Shown here in pieces: positions 5,654 to 6,135 of a DNA stretch of 6,135 bases; position 1 is the stretch's first letter, and the number at the start of each line of letters is the position of its first letter. The position numbers and the translations under genes were made by a program. The stretch is from the NCBI GenBank assembly GCA_017628935.1, contig JAGBYC010000002.1, positions 1 to 6,135 on the forward strand. The letters are read 5' to 3'. Below the pieces are notes generated by a model, which worked only from the letters and a program-made list of their open reading frames with translations, ran no database searches and was not told where the DNA came from. The DNA is from Clostridia bacterium. Its GTDB lineage: Bacteria > Bacillota > Clostridia > Christensenellales > Borkfalkiaceae.

Positions 5654-5803
5654 GCTGTACTCATAGTGTACTATTTACCAGTAAAGTACTATGGACACAC
5701 CCTTAGCTGGGTTTAGTGCTTTATCTACTTGGTCAGTGGACAGGTGAAAGGCTAAAACTACAGCACAAAAAGAGAGCTAGTAAAATCTTACTAGCTCTTT
5801 TTA
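5654..5803 (+). ncRNA. Candidate packaging RNA (pRNA)
   Basis: This is an RNA of about 150 nt with its own consensus promoter and terminator, next to the packaging ATPase gene. The 5' end GCTGTA (5654-5659) pairs with TACAGC (5759-5764), enclosing a core of about 111 nt, close to the roughly 120-nt phi29 pRNA core. Inside are a bulged hairpin at 5662-5693 (CATAGT/ACTATG, AC/GT, TTTA/TAAA), ACCC/GGGT (5699-5702/5709-5712) with loop TTAGCT, and a weaker TACTTG/CAGGTG stem (5726-5731/5741-5746) with two G-U pairs. The TTAGCT loop can pair with GGCTAA (5750-5755). phi29 pRNA links the ATPase to the portal and assembles through loop-loop pairing. I see no primary-sequence similarity to it. An antisense or other regulatory RNA is the alternative. 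Confidence 0.6.
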
Positions 5804-5804
5804 T
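5769..5804 (+). terminator. Strong terminator, probably bidirectional
   Basis: AGAGCTAGTAA (5773-5783) and TTACTAGCTCT (5788-5798) form a perfect 11-bp stem with an AATC loop. It extends by a G-T pair and three A-T pairs at its base. On the plus strand it runs into TTTTATTTT and ends the candidate pRNA. On the minus strand the stem is followed by a CTCTTTTT run, so it can also end the convergent lysin transcript, whose stop codon is only 7 bp away. Confidence 0.92.
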
Positions 5805-5810
5805 TTTGTC

Positions 5811-6135
5811 TTATAACTTAACCTGCTCTATTTTTTCAAACTTATAACCATACTTTTTAGCTGAAGTTGGTACAGTTCCTGAGCTACCGCCAGTATCACC
5901 GCTGTCACCTTCCCAGGTGTAGCCAGGGTCAAACGTCGCACCGTCTACGAGCTTGTCAAATTCAGTCAGGTTGTTACTGTTTATAATACTCATAACCTTA
6001 CTTACGTAAAGTTCGTCAGTGGCGTAGCCACCAGCCCATATAGCTTGTATAGTGTCCTGGGCGCTCTTAATACCGTCAGGGTAAGTAGATAGACCGCCAC
6101 TATACCTACTAGCACTTATAATAAGTTCGTAGTAG
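5811..6135 (-). CDS. C-terminal part of a GH73-type glucosaminidase (phage lysin), partial
   Basis: The frame stays open to the right edge of the window, so the start and most of the protein lie beyond 6135; the ATG at 5993 is internal. About 107 codons are visible. The segment AGGYATDELYVSKVMSII, followed by NSNNLTEFDK, matches the end of bacterial and phage endo-beta-N-acetylglucosaminidase domains (usual form GYATDPxYxxKvxxII). These cut the glycan chains of peptidoglycan. The catalytic Glu lies outside the window. A Gly/Ser/Asp-rich linker and a short basic C terminus (YGYKFEKIEQVKL) follow, with no recognisable wall-binding repeat. It could be the endolysin or a virion-borne hydrolase like phi29 gp13. 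Orientation places it in a transcription unit converging on the early genes. Confidence 0.85.
   Translation of the reverse strand, partial: YYELIISASRYSGGLSTYPDGIKSAQDTIQAIWAGGYATDELYVSKVMSIINSNNLTEFDKLVDGATFDPGYTWEGDSGDTGGSSGTVPTSAKKYGYKFEKIEQVKL

Noticed and set aside
5811..5993. A complete 60-aa minus-strand gene starting at 5993
   Set aside because: The frame is open upstream to the window edge and continues a GH73 domain, so this ATG is an internal methionine.
1..6135. CRISPR array or insertion sequence
   Set aside because: No regularly spaced direct repeats, transposase motifs or terminal inverted repeats were seen.

Overview
The window looks like part of a small phi29-type podovirus genome with protein-primed replication of linear DNA, infecting a low-GC Gram-positive (Firmicutes) host. 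The evidence is a protein-primed family B DNA polymerase with every signature motif, a probable terminal-protein gene directly upstream of it, a gp16-like packaging ATPase, and the end of a GH73-type peptidoglycan hydrolase on the opposite strand. Promoters are near-consensus sigma-A type with 17-bp spacers, two with TGn extended -10 boxes. Ribosome-binding sites are strong (AAGGGG, AGGTGA, GAAGGAG). I cannot name the host or phage from the sequence alone.

Layout, left to right. Operon 1 (promoter 46-74) carries a 56-aa unknown, a small zinc-ribbon-like protein, the probable terminal protein (GTG start) and the 704-aa polymerase. The genes are tightly packed, the first two junctions overlapping. 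Operon 2 starts at a second promoter (3342-3370) that shares a 28-bp upstream block with the first and has a palindrome over its predicted start site. It carries a 95-aa unknown, a 40-aa single-span membrane peptide, a 59-aa four-cysteine protein, a 252-bp non-coding stretch, and a probable single-stranded-DNA-binding protein. An imperfect terminator follows, then the packaging ATPase. A third promoter has its -35 box in the last codons of the ATPase gene. It appears to drive a stand-alone RNA of about 150 nt ending at a strong, probably bidirectional terminator. The minus-strand lysin converges on that terminator.

Two RNA regions are the most interesting content. (1) The promoter-RNA-terminator unit at 5618-5804 has the size, autonomy and ATPase linkage expected of a packaging RNA (pRNA). 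Its ends pair, it has internal hairpins, and a 6-nt hairpin loop is complementary to a downstream strand. (2) The non-coding stretch at 4018-4269 holds two tandem tRNA-sized elements, 83 and 76 nt. Each has an acceptor-like helix directly abutted by a 5-bp/7-nt T-arm-like hairpin, and the second ends in A-CCA. Neither has a recognisable D arm or anticodon arm, so they look like tRNA-like RNAs rather than ordinary tRNAs.

Working together, the terminal protein and polymerase would start and copy the linear genome, the SSB would coat displaced strands, and the ATPase, perhaps with the candidate pRNA, would package DNA. The lysin acts on the cell wall. Several start codons were moved from the longest possible ORF to an internal ATG with a proper ribosome-binding site. 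GATC and CATG also appear to be absent from the whole window, which suggests selection by host restriction.
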